A DNA stretch of 64,000 nt from the NCBI GenBank assembly GCA_026003355.1, contig BPHC01000012.1:1-64000 (forward strand), read 5' to 3'. The DNA comes from Cyclobacteriaceae bacterium. Lineage in GTDB: Bacteria > Bacteroidota > Bacteroidia > Cytophagales > Cyclobacteriaceae. A model generated the notes under the pieces. The model was not told the origin of the DNA, did no database searches, and saw nothing but the letters and a program-made list of their open reading frames with translations. A program made the translations under genes and the position numbers. How positions within the stretch are numbered: the first letter of the stretch is position 1; each line of letters starts with the position of its first letter. Below, piece after piece: positions 17,201 to 27,033 of this stretch.

Positions 17201-17917
17201 ATGCTTCTTTTCTTAATCTCCAATGTGGCGGGGATTGGTTTCGTGCTGCTTTCTGCCTTCGTTTTCGGTATAGCCTTCAAACAACTAAAAATTAGTTTTA
17301 ATCGTGCCGGTATGGCCGGTTCGGGCAGGCAGCTGCGCATGCGCATAACGGCCGTTATGGGTATCTGGCTGCTTGTAGTGATCGCTTTGTCGTTCAATAA
17401 AGTTCTGGTGCAGGAGCATTGGATTATATTGGCATTGGTACTGCTTCCGCTTCTATTAACCGGCATCATTGTTTTTTCTCCCGGTACGGCCGCATGGCTG
17501 AAACACATTCCTTTATCTGGACTTACGTACATGCAAAGCCTGCGGGTAGTGGTTGCCCTGTTGTTGTGGATGTTGTTTTTAAACAACTGCTTGCCGGTTC
17601 ATCTTACTTTTGAAGGAAAAAATTTCGATGTGCTGGCTGGTTTAACCGCACCGGTAGTGGCGCTTACGCTTACGCGGAACAAAATTGTAATGGTTTTGTG
17701 GAATGTGTTTAGCCTTGCCATACTGCTTAATGTACTTATGCTGGTATTGCTGTCTGCGCCCGGCAGTTTAAGGCTTTTTCCGGCCGGGCCGGGCACGGGT
17801 CTAATGCTTAAATTTCCTTACCTTTTGTTACCGGCGTTTTTAATTCCATTCTTCATCATGGTTCATCTGCTTTCCCTGCGTAAACTGTTTGGCAACGGCC
17901 AGGACCAGCATTACTAA
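17201..17917 (+). CDS. Hypothetical multi-pass membrane protein
   Basis: About 238 residues from MLLFLISNVAGIGFVLL at 17201; a start at 17168 would add 11 residues. I do not recognise the family. Seven or so hydrophobic segments are visible, with short basic loops (RAGMAGSGRQLRMR between segments 1 and 2). The C-terminus (RKLFGNGQDQHY) is hydrophilic. It overlaps the convergent aminopeptidase stop by 4 bp. The 265 bp upstream, shared with the divergent M28 gene, is A/T-rich and shows no clear feature. Confidence 0.6.
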   Translation: MLLFLISNVAGIGFVLLSAFVFGIAFKQLKISFNRAGMAGSGRQLRMRITAVMGIWLLVVIALSFNKVLVQEHWIILALVLLPLLLTGIIVFSPGTAAWLKHIPLSGLTYMQSLRVVVALLLWMLFLNNCLPVHLTFEGKNFDVLAGLTAPVVALTLTRNKIVMVLWNVFSLAILLNVLMLVLLSAPGSLRLFPAGPGTGLMLKFPYLLLPAFLIPFFIMVHLLSLRKLFGNGQDQHY

Positions 17918-19374
17918 TTTTTTCCCGTCTTAAGCGGAGGCAATTCAAAGTTGTCGAGCACGCTGGGTTGCTGCATGGTGGCTTCTATTTCTTCGGGCCG
18001 GCGCGGAGCATAGTGCGAAAGGAGCTCGCATCCGGTTTTGGTTACCAGGAAATCGTCTTCTATGCGCACGGCAATTCCCCACCATTTCGGGTCGGCCTGG
18101 CTGTTTTCGGGAATGTAGATACCCGGTTCAATGGTAATTACCATATTTTGTTCCAGCCGGCCGTAGGTGCCGCGGTCGTGTACATCCAGGCCGATATGAT
18201 GGCAGCAACCGTGGGGATAGTACAGATGCCTGTCATCTTCCTTTTCAATGATTTTCAGTTCAACCAGGCCTTTGTTAATAACTTTTCGGGTGGCTTCGTA
18301 CAGGTCGTTAAACGAAGCACCGGCGCGGCAAATTTGCATGGCTGCTTCCTGAGCGGCCAGCACCAGGTTGTAAATTTGTTTTTGCGCGTCAGAAAATTTA
18401 CCGCCAACGGGTATGGTGCGCGTTACATCGGCTGTATAGCCATGGTATTCGGCACCGAGGTCCATTAAAATCAACTCTTTCGGGTTAAGCGCGGGTTTGT
18501 AATTGTCAATATAATGCAGTATGCATCCGTTATGCCCGGCGCCCACAATTGAAGGATAGCCGGTATCTTCGGCCTGATACTTTTTGAAAATATACTCGTG
18601 CAATCCCTGCACTTCGCGTTCGCTCATACCAGGTTTCATGGCTTTCATTACTTCGGTCTGGGCTATGGCCGAAATCATAACCGCTTTGCGGAGCATTTCA
18701 ATTTCTTCAGGGGTTTTAATGCCACGCAACTGGTTCATTATTTGTTCGAGCGTCTTGGTGTTAAGCCGGTTGGGTGCAGCTTCGGGCCGGATGGCTGTTT
18801 TGTCGGGGTAGCCGGCTTTCTTTTTGAACTGTTCTATAAGATTGTACAGGTCACCCGGGTCGGAGGGGTCATCGCGCACATCATTATGAAAATCGAAAAA
18901 TAAAATCTGACTGAATTTACTAAAGTCAACCGGAAAGTTTTCAAATTCATTGTTGTTCAGCACCCATTCAAAGCCCAGTTGTTCGCGTACGCCGGTGGTA
19001 CCCAGCCTGCGGCCCGTCCACATTTCGCGAATGGGGTTGCGGGGTTGCACAAAAATCAGCTCATCGAACACTGTGTTATCGGGGCCCTGTTGTTTGTCTT
19101 TAAAGATAAGCAAAACCGCATGGGGCTCGCGATAACCGGTAAGATAATAAAAGTCGGGGTCCTGATGATACACATAGTCCACGTCATTGCTGCGGTTGCG
19201 CACAGCATTGGCAAAGAAAACCGCCACTGAATTGGGCGGAAGTTTTTCGCGCACCTTTTGCCGTCGTTCGCGATGCCATTCAGCGGGCAAAAAGTCGGTG
19301 GGTTTGCTCGCTTGCTGAGCCGGCAGATAGCCGGAAAGCATCGAAAACAAAACCAGAACCAGCGACTTCTTCAT
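17914..19374 (-). CDS. Xaa-Pro aminopeptidase (M24B), exported
   Basis: About 486 residues from MKKSLVLVLFSMLSGYLPAQQ (a start two codons earlier is also possible). The N-terminal creatinase-like domain (FANAVRNRSNDVDYVYHQDPDFYYLTGY) is typical of PepP. The pita-bread catalytic domain has the dinuclear metal ligands in order: LMDLGAEYHGYTADVTRT (Asp, Asp), HHIGLDVHD (His), TIEPGIYIP (Glu) and RIEDDFL (Glu). It releases N-terminal residues preceding proline. The signal peptide suggests a periplasmic form, as found in many Bacteroidota. It is convergent with the membrane protein gene. Confidence 0.94.
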   Translation of the reverse strand: MKKSLVLVLFSMLSGYLPAQQASKPTDFLPAEWHRERRQKVREKLPPNSVAVFFANAVRNRSNDVDYVYHQDPDFYYLTGYREPHAVLLIFKDKQQGPDNTVFDELIFVQPRNPIREMWTGRRLGTTGVREQLGFEWVLNNNEFENFPVDFSKFSQILFFDFHNDVRDDPSDPGDLYNLIEQFKKKAGYPDKTAIRPEAAPNRLNTKTLEQIMNQLRGIKTPEEIEMLRKAVMISAIAQTEVMKAMKPGMSEREVQGLHEYIFKKYQAEDTGYPSIVGAGHNGCILHYIDNYKPALNPKELILMDLGAEYHGYTADVTRTIPVGGKFSDAQKQIYNLVLAAQEAAMQICRAGASFNDLYEATRKVINKGLVELKIIEKEDDRHLYYPHGCCHHIGLDVHDRGTYGRLEQNMVITIEPGIYIPENSQADPKWWGIAVRIEDDFLVTKTGCELLSHYAPRRPEEIEATMQQPSVLDNFELPPLKTGKN

Positions 19375-19476
19375 AAGCATTTTTATTTGTTTAAAGAAAC
19401 AACAAAAACACCAACCTTACCAAGTTTCTTTTTGCAGCCGGTAAAAATTTGCTTACTTACCTGAAAAAGACCGGGC

Positions 19477-21291
19477 ATGAATGTAAAATGGTTTACCCTG
19501 TTATGTGTTGCATGTGCCGCACAAATCCTGGCTCAAAATAAGGCCGGTAAACCCGATAAATCCCTGGCCGGACTGGATGCCGAGCTTGCACAACTGACTG
19601 AAAAGTGGCATGCTGCCGGCTTTGCCGTGGCCATAGTAAAAAAAGATAAGGTAATTTATGCAAAAGGCTTTGGATACCGCAATCTTGAAAAGAAGTTGCC
19701 GGTTACACCTCACACCCAGTTTGCAGTTGGATCGTGCACCAAAGCGTTTACCTGTGCACTGCTGGGCCTGTTAAGGGAAGATAAAAAGCTTCAGTTTGAC
19801 GAGAGCCCCATTCAATATATACCCGAACTTCGTTTCAGCAAGCCCGAAATGAACAACCTCATTACCATACGCGATTTAATGACCCATAGAACCGGTTTAC
19901 CACGCCATGACTACAGCTGGTATTTATTTCCGGCATATTCACGCGACAGCCTGGTGATGCGCATTGCACACCAGGAGCCCTTTGCAGCAGTAAGGGAAAA
20001 GTATTACTACAATAACTTTATGTTTTTGCTGCAGGGCGTTATTGCCGAAAGACTTACCGGCAAAAGTTGGGAAGAGAACATAAGCAGCTTCTTTTTCGAG
20101 CCATTACAAATGAAGAGCTCCACCACCACTATTGACGGGCTTCGCAAGGGCGCAGAAGCGGCCACGGGTTATGCCGTTAAAAACAAAACAACCATAGAAA
20201 AGATGGACTACTATGATATTGCCGGCATGGGCCCGGCCGGCAGCATAAACAGTTCGGTAACCGAAATGGCCAACTGGGTAATAACCTGGATTAATGGCGG
20301 CAGGCTTAACGGAAAACAAATCCTGCCCGAAGGTTATGTAAAAGAGGCCATCAGCTCGCATACGGTGGTAAATGCCAGCCCTCCCGACAAGGAAACCCCC
20401 GATATACTTATGGGCAACTACGGCTATGGCTGGTTCATTTCAGCCTACAAGGGGCATTACCGCGTTGAACACGGTGGTAACATTGACGGCTTTTCGGCCA
20501 ACGTTAGCTTCTTTCCTTCCGACAGCATTGGTATTGTGGTGTTAACCAACCAAAACGGCTCGGTGCTGCCATCTCTGGTAAGAAACCTTGTTGCCGACCG
20601 CATGCTCGGGCTAAAACGCACCGACTGGAACAGCTATTATTCCAAACGTATGGAAGACGCAGAAAAACAACAGGAAGCCGCCAAAAAAGCTGCCCGTTCT
20701 GCACAGAAAAATAATACCCGTTATTCGCACAGTCTCTATGAATATGCCGGAACCTATTATCATCCCGGTTACGGAACATTTAATTTAACGGCAGAGCGGG
20801 ATTCGCTCTTTGCCAAAACCAAACATAAAACGTTTTGGCTTAAACACTATCATTATGATGTGTTTATTCCATACGAAAAGCATAAAGGAAAAATTGATAC
20901 AACCGCCAGCATAAACTTCCGGTTTAATTTTATTACAGATGAAAATGGCGACATTGCCTCTGCCCTTATTAAACTTGAACCGGCTGTTGACGCTCTTGAG
21001 TTTAAGCGCACCCCGCTTAAGACAGAAGTGAACCGTGAGGTATTAACCAGATACACCGGCGAATACGAACTGCCCGGTGTAACCGTCCGCTTTTACCTGA
21101 AAGGACAGGAAGCCATTCTGTACCTGCTTGTACCCGGCCAGCCGGAATACGAACTGATTCCCATCGGCAAAAACATGTTCGCCATAAAAGGCCTGGACGG
21201 CTTTAAGGTGCAATTTACTGAGGCTGCAGACAACATAACCGAGGCAGCATTTATACAACCTAACGGTACCTTTGTTGCAAAAAGAAAATAG
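19477..21291 (+). CDS. Exported serine hydrolase, beta-lactamase class C fold, with C-terminal domain
   Basis: 604 residues. A signal peptide (MNVKWFTLLCVACAAQILAQ) is followed by the class C/DD-peptidase fold: SxxK in GSCTKAFTCA (nucleophile Ser, residue ~87), YYNN as the YxN motif, and HGGNIDGFSANVSFFP replacing the KTG box with HGG. After residue ~410 comes a second beta-rich module (YEYAGTYYHPGYGTFNL) of the DUF3471 type. Such proteins are usually esterases or peptidases rather than true beta-lactamases; no substrate can be read from the sequence. It is convergent with a paralogue at 21307. Confidence 0.9.
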   Translation: MNVKWFTLLCVACAAQILAQNKAGKPDKSLAGLDAELAQLTEKWHAAGFAVAIVKKDKVIYAKGFGYRNLEKKLPVTPHTQFAVGSCTKAFTCALLGLLREDKKLQFDESPIQYIPELRFSKPEMNNLITIRDLMTHRTGLPRHDYSWYLFPAYSRDSLVMRIAHQEPFAAVREKYYYNNFMFLLQGVIAERLTGKSWEENISSFFFEPLQMKSSTTTIDGLRKGAEAATGYAVKNKTTIEKMDYYDIAGMGPAGSINSSVTEMANWVITWINGGRLNGKQILPEGYVKEAISSHTVVNASPPDKETPDILMGNYGYGWFISAYKGHYRVEHGGNIDGFSANVSFFPSDSIGIVVLTNQNGSVLPSLVRNLVADRMLGLKRTDWNSYYSKRMEDAEKQQEAAKKAARSAQKNNTRYSHSLYEYAGTYYHPGYGTFNLTAERDSLFAKTKHKTFWLKHYHYDVFIPYEKHKGKIDTTASINFRFNFITDENGDIASALIKLEPAVDALEFKRTPLKTEVNREVLTRYTGEYELPGVTVRFYLKGQEAILYLLVPGQPEYELIPIGKNMFAIKGLDGFKVQFTEAADNITEAAFIQPNGTFVAKRK

Positions 21292-21306
21292 AAATCTGGC
21301 TTCAGG

Positions 21307-22803
21307 CTACTTAACCCGTACAAACTCCATAGAACCCAGCCTGGCCTGTTTTATTTTTCCATCGGCCGAGAAGTCGAATATAAGGTTTTGCCTGCCATAC
21401 CATTTCTTGTCATACCAACCCCGAAATACATCATAATGCCAGTGCTGCATCCGGGCTTTGATAAATTTGTTTAGTTCAATAATCAACTCATCGCCTTCGT
21501 AGGTAACAACCAGTTCGCCATAAAGCGGACTTACATACTTTCCGGCATAGGCTGGCATAGGCAACGAAGGTTGTGTATTGGGTATGCGTTTGCTTTCAAA
21601 ATCAGCAATCTGCTTTTGGTTTACCGCTTCTATACTGTCGTATAACTTCTTGAAGTCAAGGCTCCAATCGCGGTTTCCGCCCAGGGCAAAGATGTCGAAA
21701 GCTTTGTACATCAGGGCATGGCGCAGCTCGGCATGGTCCTGATTGCCAAACACATAGAGTCCCAGTTTTTCTTCGGGCAGCTGGGCATGAAGGGCAATGG
21801 CTCCTGCCAGGCTACCGGTATGAAAGTTTACTTTTCTGCCCTTGTAATCGTGCTGAAACCAGCCCAGACCGTAGGTAGTCCAGTTGGGTTTTGTTAGCCG
21901 GGCAGTGGGGTAAAACTGTTCAGCAGGAACGATTACCTGTGGTTTAAACAACTCCATCCATGTTTTTGGTGTTAACAGGCGTCCGCCATTGTATTTGGCA
22001 CTGTCCAGCATGCACTGTACCCATTTGGCAATGTCATCCGCACACGACCACACGCTGCCAGCAGCGCCCACTGCATCGGCACTGGTATGCTCAATGACCT
22101 GTATTTTTCCTTCAATTTTAAAGTGGGGCTTTGCGTGGTTTGCATCGGCCATTGCTTCATGCAAAAACGGGAAAGTACGGTTCATACCCAGCGGCTTAAA
22201 CAGGCGTTCGCGCATAAACTCATGCCAGGGTTTTCCGCTTACCCTGTGTATTACTTCACCCGCAGCCACATACATAATGTTTTGGTAAATAAAACCCCCG
22301 CGCAGGCTGTACGATGGGGGCACCTGCCGCATTTTGCGAAGCACTTCTTCGGTTGAAATGTTCATAGCTCCCCACAGAAAGTCGGCATTGCCCACGCCCG
22401 AGTTATGGGTAAAAAGGTCGCGGATGCGCAGCTCGCGTGTAACGTAGGGGTCGTACAACTGAAATTCAGGCAGATGTTTATACACCGGGTCGTCCCAGCT
22501 AACTTTACCCTCATCCACCAGCATGCCCATGCAGGCGGCCGTCATGGCCTTTGTGGTCGAGGCGCAGGCAAATAGGGTATTTGGGTTTACTGCAGCGGGT
22601 TCATTCAGTTGCCGTACGCCATAACCCCTGGCCAGCAACACGCGGCCATCTTTTACAACCACCACAGCCAGGCCGGGCATCTGCCAGTCGGCCATGCCCT
22701 TCAGGATATATGCCTCCAATTCCTGAACTTTTTTATCAGTTGCAGCGGGTTTTTTCTGCGCCAGGATTGTACCAGCAAGCAGAAACAAAACAATAAATCG
22801 CAT
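21307..22803 (-). CDS. Exported serine hydrolase, beta-lactamase class C fold (paralogue)
   Basis: About 498 residues from MRFIVLFLLAGTILAQKKPA at 22803; the 16 residues upstream are unlikely. Motifs: CASTTKAMTA (SxxK), YQNIMY (YxN) and HTGSLAGAIALHAQLP (HTG in the KTG position). The C-terminal part (YAGKYVSPLYGELVVTY) is again a DUF3471-like module. Organisation matches the neighbour at 19477, but divergence is considerable, so this is an old duplication or independent recruitment. The enzyme is probably periplasmic with an unknown ester or peptide substrate. Confidence 0.9.
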   Translation of the reverse strand: MRFIVLFLLAGTILAQKKPAATDKKVQELEAYILKGMADWQMPGLAVVVVKDGRVLLARGYGVRQLNEPAAVNPNTLFACASTTKAMTAACMGMLVDEGKVSWDDPVYKHLPEFQLYDPYVTRELRIRDLFTHNSGVGNADFLWGAMNISTEEVLRKMRQVPPSYSLRGGFIYQNIMYVAAGEVIHRVSGKPWHEFMRERLFKPLGMNRTFPFLHEAMADANHAKPHFKIEGKIQVIEHTSADAVGAAGSVWSCADDIAKWVQCMLDSAKYNGGRLLTPKTWMELFKPQVIVPAEQFYPTARLTKPNWTTYGLGWFQHDYKGRKVNFHTGSLAGAIALHAQLPEEKLGLYVFGNQDHAELRHALMYKAFDIFALGGNRDWSLDFKKLYDSIEAVNQKQIADFESKRIPNTQPSLPMPAYAGKYVSPLYGELVVTYEGDELIIELNKFIKARMQHWHYDVFRGWYDKKWYGRQNLIFDFSADGKIKQARLGSMEFVRVK

Positions 22804-22911
22804 AGCAGTTAAGTTTCGGATAAGCTTAGGCAAAACTGCCCAAATGTTCAACTTAAATTAATTAAACCGGATGGAATTGACTGACTTTGTTCAATTGCGT
22901 GTTTCCTGAGG

Positions 22912-23424
22912 TTAAAGTTTTTTTTCCATTACCATAAACTCAAGTGGTTTTCTGGGGGTACCATAGCGGGGATCGGTAAAGGCAAAGGGCCTGCGCTGGC
23001 CGGTATCGGCATAGCCCTGTCGTTCATACCAGGCAATGAGCTCGGTCCGATCGGTAAGCACCTGCATATAAACCGACAGACATTGTTGCTGGCGGGCATA
23101 TTCCTCAGCTGCCCACATGAGCTTTTTGCCAACGCCTCTCTTCTGGCAGGCGGGTTTAACGGTAAGCATGCCCAGATACAGCCTGTTGCCTTCTTTGCGC
23201 AGCTCCACGCAGCCTATGATTTCGCCCTGATCAACGCATTTCAGAATCACGCTTCCGGGGCTTTCAATTATCTTGCGCAACAAGTCGGCATCGGTGCGCG
23301 TGCCATCAATCAGGTCGGCCTCGGTAGTCCAGCCCTGGCGGCCGGTATTGCCCCGGTAGGCTGAATTTACCAGGTTGCTCAGGCTTTCGGCATCCTGGGG
23401 TGTTGCAGGTAAAATTGCATTCAT
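22912..23424 (-). CDS. GNAT family N-acetyltransferase
   Basis: 170 residues. The acetyl-CoA binding motif A is clear: LGMLTVKPACQKRGVGKKLM (Q-x-x-G-x-G), with motif B ending in AWYERQGYADTG, the usual 'F/Y-Y-x-x-x-G-F/Y' end. The N-terminal half carries the variable substrate region (ILPATPQDAESLSNLVNSAY). Substrate unknown. It stands alone between two transcription units of opposite orientation. Confidence 0.88.
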   Translation of the reverse strand: MNAILPATPQDAESLSNLVNSAYRGNTGRQGWTTEADLIDGTRTDADLLRKIIESPGSVILKCVDQGEIIGCVELRKEGNRLYLGMLTVKPACQKRGVGKKLMWAAEEYARQQQCLSVYMQVLTDRTELIAWYERQGYADTGQRRPFAFTDPRYGTPRKPLEFMVMEKKL

Positions 23425-23530
23425 TCTATTTAAAAAATATCCTTCAGGATTTCGTTAAAATACAAAGAATATATGGCAATGGCGCAAATCAAAGGCAGCC
23501 GTGTTGGTAAAATTTTCTAACTTCAACCCT

Positions 23531-24787
23531 ATGAAAGGAGCCGTTATTTTCTTAACTGTACTTACCCTGTTTGCCTGCTGCAGCAAAAAAAATGATTCGC
23601 CCATCGTCTGGAAGTCGATTGAAAAAGAACTTCAGGAGCGGCTTATTCTGGCCGAAGACGGTGAAACCATTGAACTGCCCGAAGGTCATTACATGTTTAC
23701 CCGAACATTGAGCCTGGACGGCAAGAAAAGGGTTACGCTCAGGGGCAAAGGTATGGACAAAACCATACTGTCGTGGAAAAACCAAACCGAAGGAGCGCAG
23801 GGTTTATTAATAAGCAATGGCTATAACATTAAGCTGGAAGATTTTACCATTGAAGATGCAAAAGGCGATAACCTGAAAGTAAACGACACAAACGGCATTA
23901 TTCTGCGCAGAATTCGCTCGCAGTGGTCGGGCGGGCCCAAAACCGAAAACGGAGCCTATGCACTATATCCGGTGTTATGTACCCGTGTACTTATTGAAGA
24001 ATGTGTTGCCATGGGCTCTTCGGATGCGGGCATTTATGTGGGGCAGTCAGACACCGTTGTCATACGAAAAAACAAAGCGTACTGGAATGTGGCCGGAATT
24101 GAAGCCGAAAATTCGAAGTATGTAGAAATTTACAACAACGAAGTCTACGAAAATACAGGAGGGATTTTGGTATTCGATCTGCCCGGCCTTACCCGCTACG
24201 GGCACTCCACAAAAGTGTACAACAACATCATCCGCGATAACAACCACCCCAACTTTGCACAGAAGGGCAACATTGTGGCTACCATTCCGCCTGGCTCGGG
24301 CCTTATGATACTGGCCACTCACGATGCCGAAATAAGCTACAATGAAATACACAACAACAAAACGGCAGGGCTGGCCATAGTGAGTTATGAACTGGTTGCC
24401 GCCTTGAGCGAAGGACAGGAAGATGCTCCCGGCGCGGTGGCGGGCGTGCAAACCGTGAATAACAACTTTCGGCAGGACACCCTGTACAATCCTTATCCGT
24501 ACCGAATACGCATTCTGCGAAACACCTTTGCCAACAAGCACTGGTTCCCCAGCTTGAACAATGAGGTGGGTAAATTGCTGGCGTGGAAATCATTCCTTAA
24601 CCCGCCCGACATTGTATTTGATGGTATAACCGACCCGAAACGCGAAGACCCTGAAATATGCCTGGGCGACAACGGAAAGATTACGTTTATTAACCTGGAT
24701 GCTGCCAACAACTTTAAAAATCTTTCGAAAAATCCAGCACCGTTTGAATGTTTTAAAAGAAACCCTTATCTGGACATGAAGCTGTAA
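23531..24787 (+). CDS. Parallel beta-helix repeat lipoprotein (TIGR03805-like)
   Basis: About 418 residues from MKGAVIFLTVLTLFACC at 23531 with a lipobox (LFAC); the upstream in-frame start at 23501 would add ten residues before the leader. The body contains right-handed beta-helix rungs (GYNIKLEDFTIEDAKGDNL, TNGIILRRIRSQWSGG, VVIRKNKAYWNVAGIEAENS, EIYNNEVYENTGGILVFDL), the pattern of the family that pairs with SO2930/HNE_0200-type diheme cytochromes. Its stop overlaps the start of that cytochrome gene (TAATG at 24785-24789), indicating translational coupling. The joint function of the pair is not established. Confidence 0.88.
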   Translation: MKGAVIFLTVLTLFACCSKKNDSPIVWKSIEKELQERLILAEDGETIELPEGHYMFTRTLSLDGKKRVTLRGKGMDKTILSWKNQTEGAQGLLISNGYNIKLEDFTIEDAKGDNLKVNDTNGIILRRIRSQWSGGPKTENGAYALYPVLCTRVLIEECVAMGSSDAGIYVGQSDTVVIRKNKAYWNVAGIEAENSKYVEIYNNEVYENTGGILVFDLPGLTRYGHSTKVYNNIIRDNNHPNFAQKGNIVATIPPGSGLMILATHDAEISYNEIHNNKTAGLAIVSYELVAALSEGQEDAPGAVAGVQTVNNNFRQDTLYNPYPYRIRILRNTFANKHWFPSLNNEVGKLLAWKSFLNPPDIVFDGITDPKREDPEICLGDNGKITFINLDAANNFKNLSKNPAPFECFKRNPYLDMKL

Positions 24788-25851
24788 TGTACAGGCGTGC
24801 ACTTTATATTTTACTGCTGGCAGCGGCTGGCTGCTCAACCAAAAGGGAAGAGCCGGTTCACATTACGGAGGAGGCCCTTCCGCCTCCAACCGGTTATTTA
24901 CTGCCCGGCAGGGAAAAGTTATCCGAATATGGCTTTTTCAACGGAGTACTCAGCCGGCTTCAGCCCGCAGATAACGTATTTCCTTACGAACTTAATGCTC
25001 CGTTATTCAGCGATTATGCCTTCAAAAAACGGTTCATTTATCTGCCACCGGGAACAGCCATAACCTATCATCCAAACGATGTATTTGAGTTTCCTGAGGG
25101 AACAATTATTATCAAGCATTTTTATTATCCGGCCGACTTCCGCAAGCCCGATGAAAACATCCGCATTCTGGAAACACGCCTGCTGGTGCTGGAGGGCGGC
25201 ACCTGGAAGGCCCTGCCCTACGTGTGGAACAATGAGCAAACCGAAGCCTTTCTGGAAGTTGCGGGGCACCAGACCCACGTACAGTGGACTCACCATAACG
25301 GCACCGTTCGTTCGGTAAACTATGCCGTGCCCAACATGAATCAATGCAAAAACTGCCATCTGCGCGGAGATAAAATTTTCCCCATCGGTCCGCTGGCAAG
25401 GCAGCTTAATAAAACCGTTAACGGCAAAAATCAGCTGCTGCATCTGGCTTCGTTGGGAATACTGAAAAACCTGCCCCCCCTCCACCAGGTACCCATTCTT
25501 CCCGACTACGATGACCCCACCGCACCGCTGGATGCACGCGCCCGGGCCTGGCTGGAAGTCAATTGTGCCCACTGTCATCGCCCGGATGGTCCGGCCAAAA
25601 CCAGCGGCCTGCACCTTACGGCCGACGTAATCCGTCCTTTTGAATTGGGTATAGGTAAACCCCCTGTTGCCGCCGGACGCGGGTCGGGCGGGCTGGCGTA
25701 CGATATTGTGCCTGGGCATCCGGAAAAATCCATTCTGTACTATCGCATTACTTCCACCGACCCCGGAATAATGATGCCAGAACTGGGTAAAAAACTTGTT
25801 CATGAAGAAGGCGTGGCGCTTATTCGCGATTGGATATCCTCCCTAAAATAA
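24787..25851 (+). CDS. SO2930 family diheme c-type cytochrome lipoprotein
   Basis: 354 residues with a lipoprotein signal (ALYILLLAAAGCSTK). Two heme-binding CxxCH motifs are seen: C187-K-N-C-H and C260-A-H-C-H. Long conserved segments such as YELNAPLFSDYAFKKRF and GHPEKSILYYRI fit the HNE_0200/SO2930 family (TIGR03806). The start overlaps the beta-helix stop by one base, and the MOT1-type transporter follows after 3 bp, giving a three-gene operon. The protein should sit in the periplasm on the membrane and carry electrons; its partner is unknown. Confidence 0.92.
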   Translation: MYRRALYILLLAAAGCSTKREEPVHITEEALPPPTGYLLPGREKLSEYGFFNGVLSRLQPADNVFPYELNAPLFSDYAFKKRFIYLPPGTAITYHPNDVFEFPEGTIIIKHFYYPADFRKPDENIRILETRLLVLEGGTWKALPYVWNNEQTEAFLEVAGHQTHVQWTHHNGTVRSVNYAVPNMNQCKNCHLRGDKIFPIGPLARQLNKTVNGKNQLLHLASLGILKNLPPLHQVPILPDYDDPTAPLDARARAWLEVNCAHCHRPDGPAKTSGLHLTADVIRPFELGIGKPPVAAGRGSGGLAYDIVPGHPEKSILYYRITSTDPGIMMPELGKKLVHEEGVALIRDWISSLK

Positions 25852-25854
25852 TAC

Positions 25855-26988
25855 ATGCAAAAACCACCCATCCGCTTTAACCGGCAGGAACTGGCCGGAG
25901 CCTTTGGCGACATCGGCACAGACTTCCCCCTTATCGTTGGCCTGATACTGGCGGCCGGTTTGAACACCCCTTCGGTATTGATTGTCTTTGGCCTTATGCA
26001 GGTACTTAGCGGTTTTCTGTACCGCATGCCCATGCCTGTACAACCTCTAAAAGCCATGGCCACACTGGTTATTGCCCAGAAAATTGCCGGCCCGGTTTTG
26101 CTGGGTGCCGGACTGGCCATTGGGGTTGTAATGCTGTTATTGTCGGCTACCGGCCTTTTAACCTGGCTGGGAAAGATTGTGCCCAAGCCAATTGTAAGAG
26201 GTATTCAGTTTGGCCTGGGGCTTAGCCTTTGCGGACTGGCTTTCCGGGAATACATTCCGGCTATCGGAACAAATGGTTACCTGCTGGCAGGTGTGGCGTT
26301 TGTTATTGTTGTGCTGCTTTTGCAGAACCAAAAGTATCCGGCATCGCTGGCGGTAATTGTACTGGGCATGGGTTATGCGTTGTTTACAAACCTCCAGCCT
26401 GTTGTACTCATGCAATCGGCTGGTATTACGTTGCCACAGCCACATTGGCCCGGAGCGCCAAACATCTGGAAGGGCTTTCTGCTGCTGGCCATCCCGCAAA
26501 TTCCGCTTTCGCTCAGCAACTCCATGCTCGCCACCCGCCAGGTTATTGAGGATTTGTATCCTGAACGCCGCACCAGCCTAACAAAAATTGGCCTTACCTA
26601 TGCAGCTATGAATCTCGTGTCTCCCCTGCTGGGAGGCATTCCGGTATGCCACGGTGCCGGTGGCATGATGGGGCACTATACCTTTGGCGGTCGTACAGGG
26701 GGCTCGGTTATTATCTACGGCTCGTTATACATTTTGATCGGAATTTTTTTTGGTAACGGATTCGATGAAGTGATTAAGGCCTTTCCTTTGCCGGTTTTAG
26801 GCGTTATACTTCTGTTTGAAGGCCTGGCCCTGATCCGGTTGCTGCGCGACACGGCCGGGGCTGACCGCCAATTCGGTTTGGCCCTGCTGGTGGGGCTCAT
26901 GGCCTTTGGCCTGCCCTACGGCTTTGCGGTTGCCCTTGTGGCCGGGCTGGCCCTGTATTACCTGCCAAATTTGCGCACCGGCAGGTAA
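25855..26988 (+). CDS. Putative sulfate/molybdate transporter, MOT1 type
   Basis: 377 residues and about ten hydrophobic segments. The family hallmarks are ELAGAFGDIGTDFPLIVGL at the N-terminus and PVCHGAGGMMGHYTFGGRTGG near residue 265, both typical of MOT1/SulP-like molybdate transporters. MPMPVQPLKAMATLVIAQK is a third conserved block. It lies 3 bp after the diheme cytochrome gene. A link between molybdate or sulfate import and the cytochrome pair is possible but not shown. Confidence 0.88.
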   Translation: MQKPPIRFNRQELAGAFGDIGTDFPLIVGLILAAGLNTPSVLIVFGLMQVLSGFLYRMPMPVQPLKAMATLVIAQKIAGPVLLGAGLAIGVVMLLLSATGLLTWLGKIVPKPIVRGIQFGLGLSLCGLAFREYIPAIGTNGYLLAGVAFVIVVLLLQNQKYPASLAVIVLGMGYALFTNLQPVVLMQSAGITLPQPHWPGAPNIWKGFLLLAIPQIPLSLSNSMLATRQVIEDLYPERRTSLTKIGLTYAAMNLVSPLLGGIPVCHGAGGMMGHYTFGGRTGGSVIIYGSLYILIGIFFGNGFDEVIKAFPLPVLGVILLFEGLALIRLLRDTAGADRQFGLALLVGLMAFGLPYGFAVALVAGLALYYLPNLRTGR

Positions 26989-27033
26989 TTGTTGCTCATT
27001 TTTATAACTTGAAAATTTTATAACCGGCCCAAC

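Noticed and set aside
17190-17201. TCCTTACATG near 17195 as another copy of the shared motif
   Set aside because: It matches only 8 of the 9 core bases, lies on a start codon, and none of the flanking bases agree.
19477-22803. True class C beta-lactamase (antibiotic resistance)
   Set aside because: Both proteins have HGG/HTG instead of KTG and extra C-terminal domains, typical of esterase/peptidase relatives.
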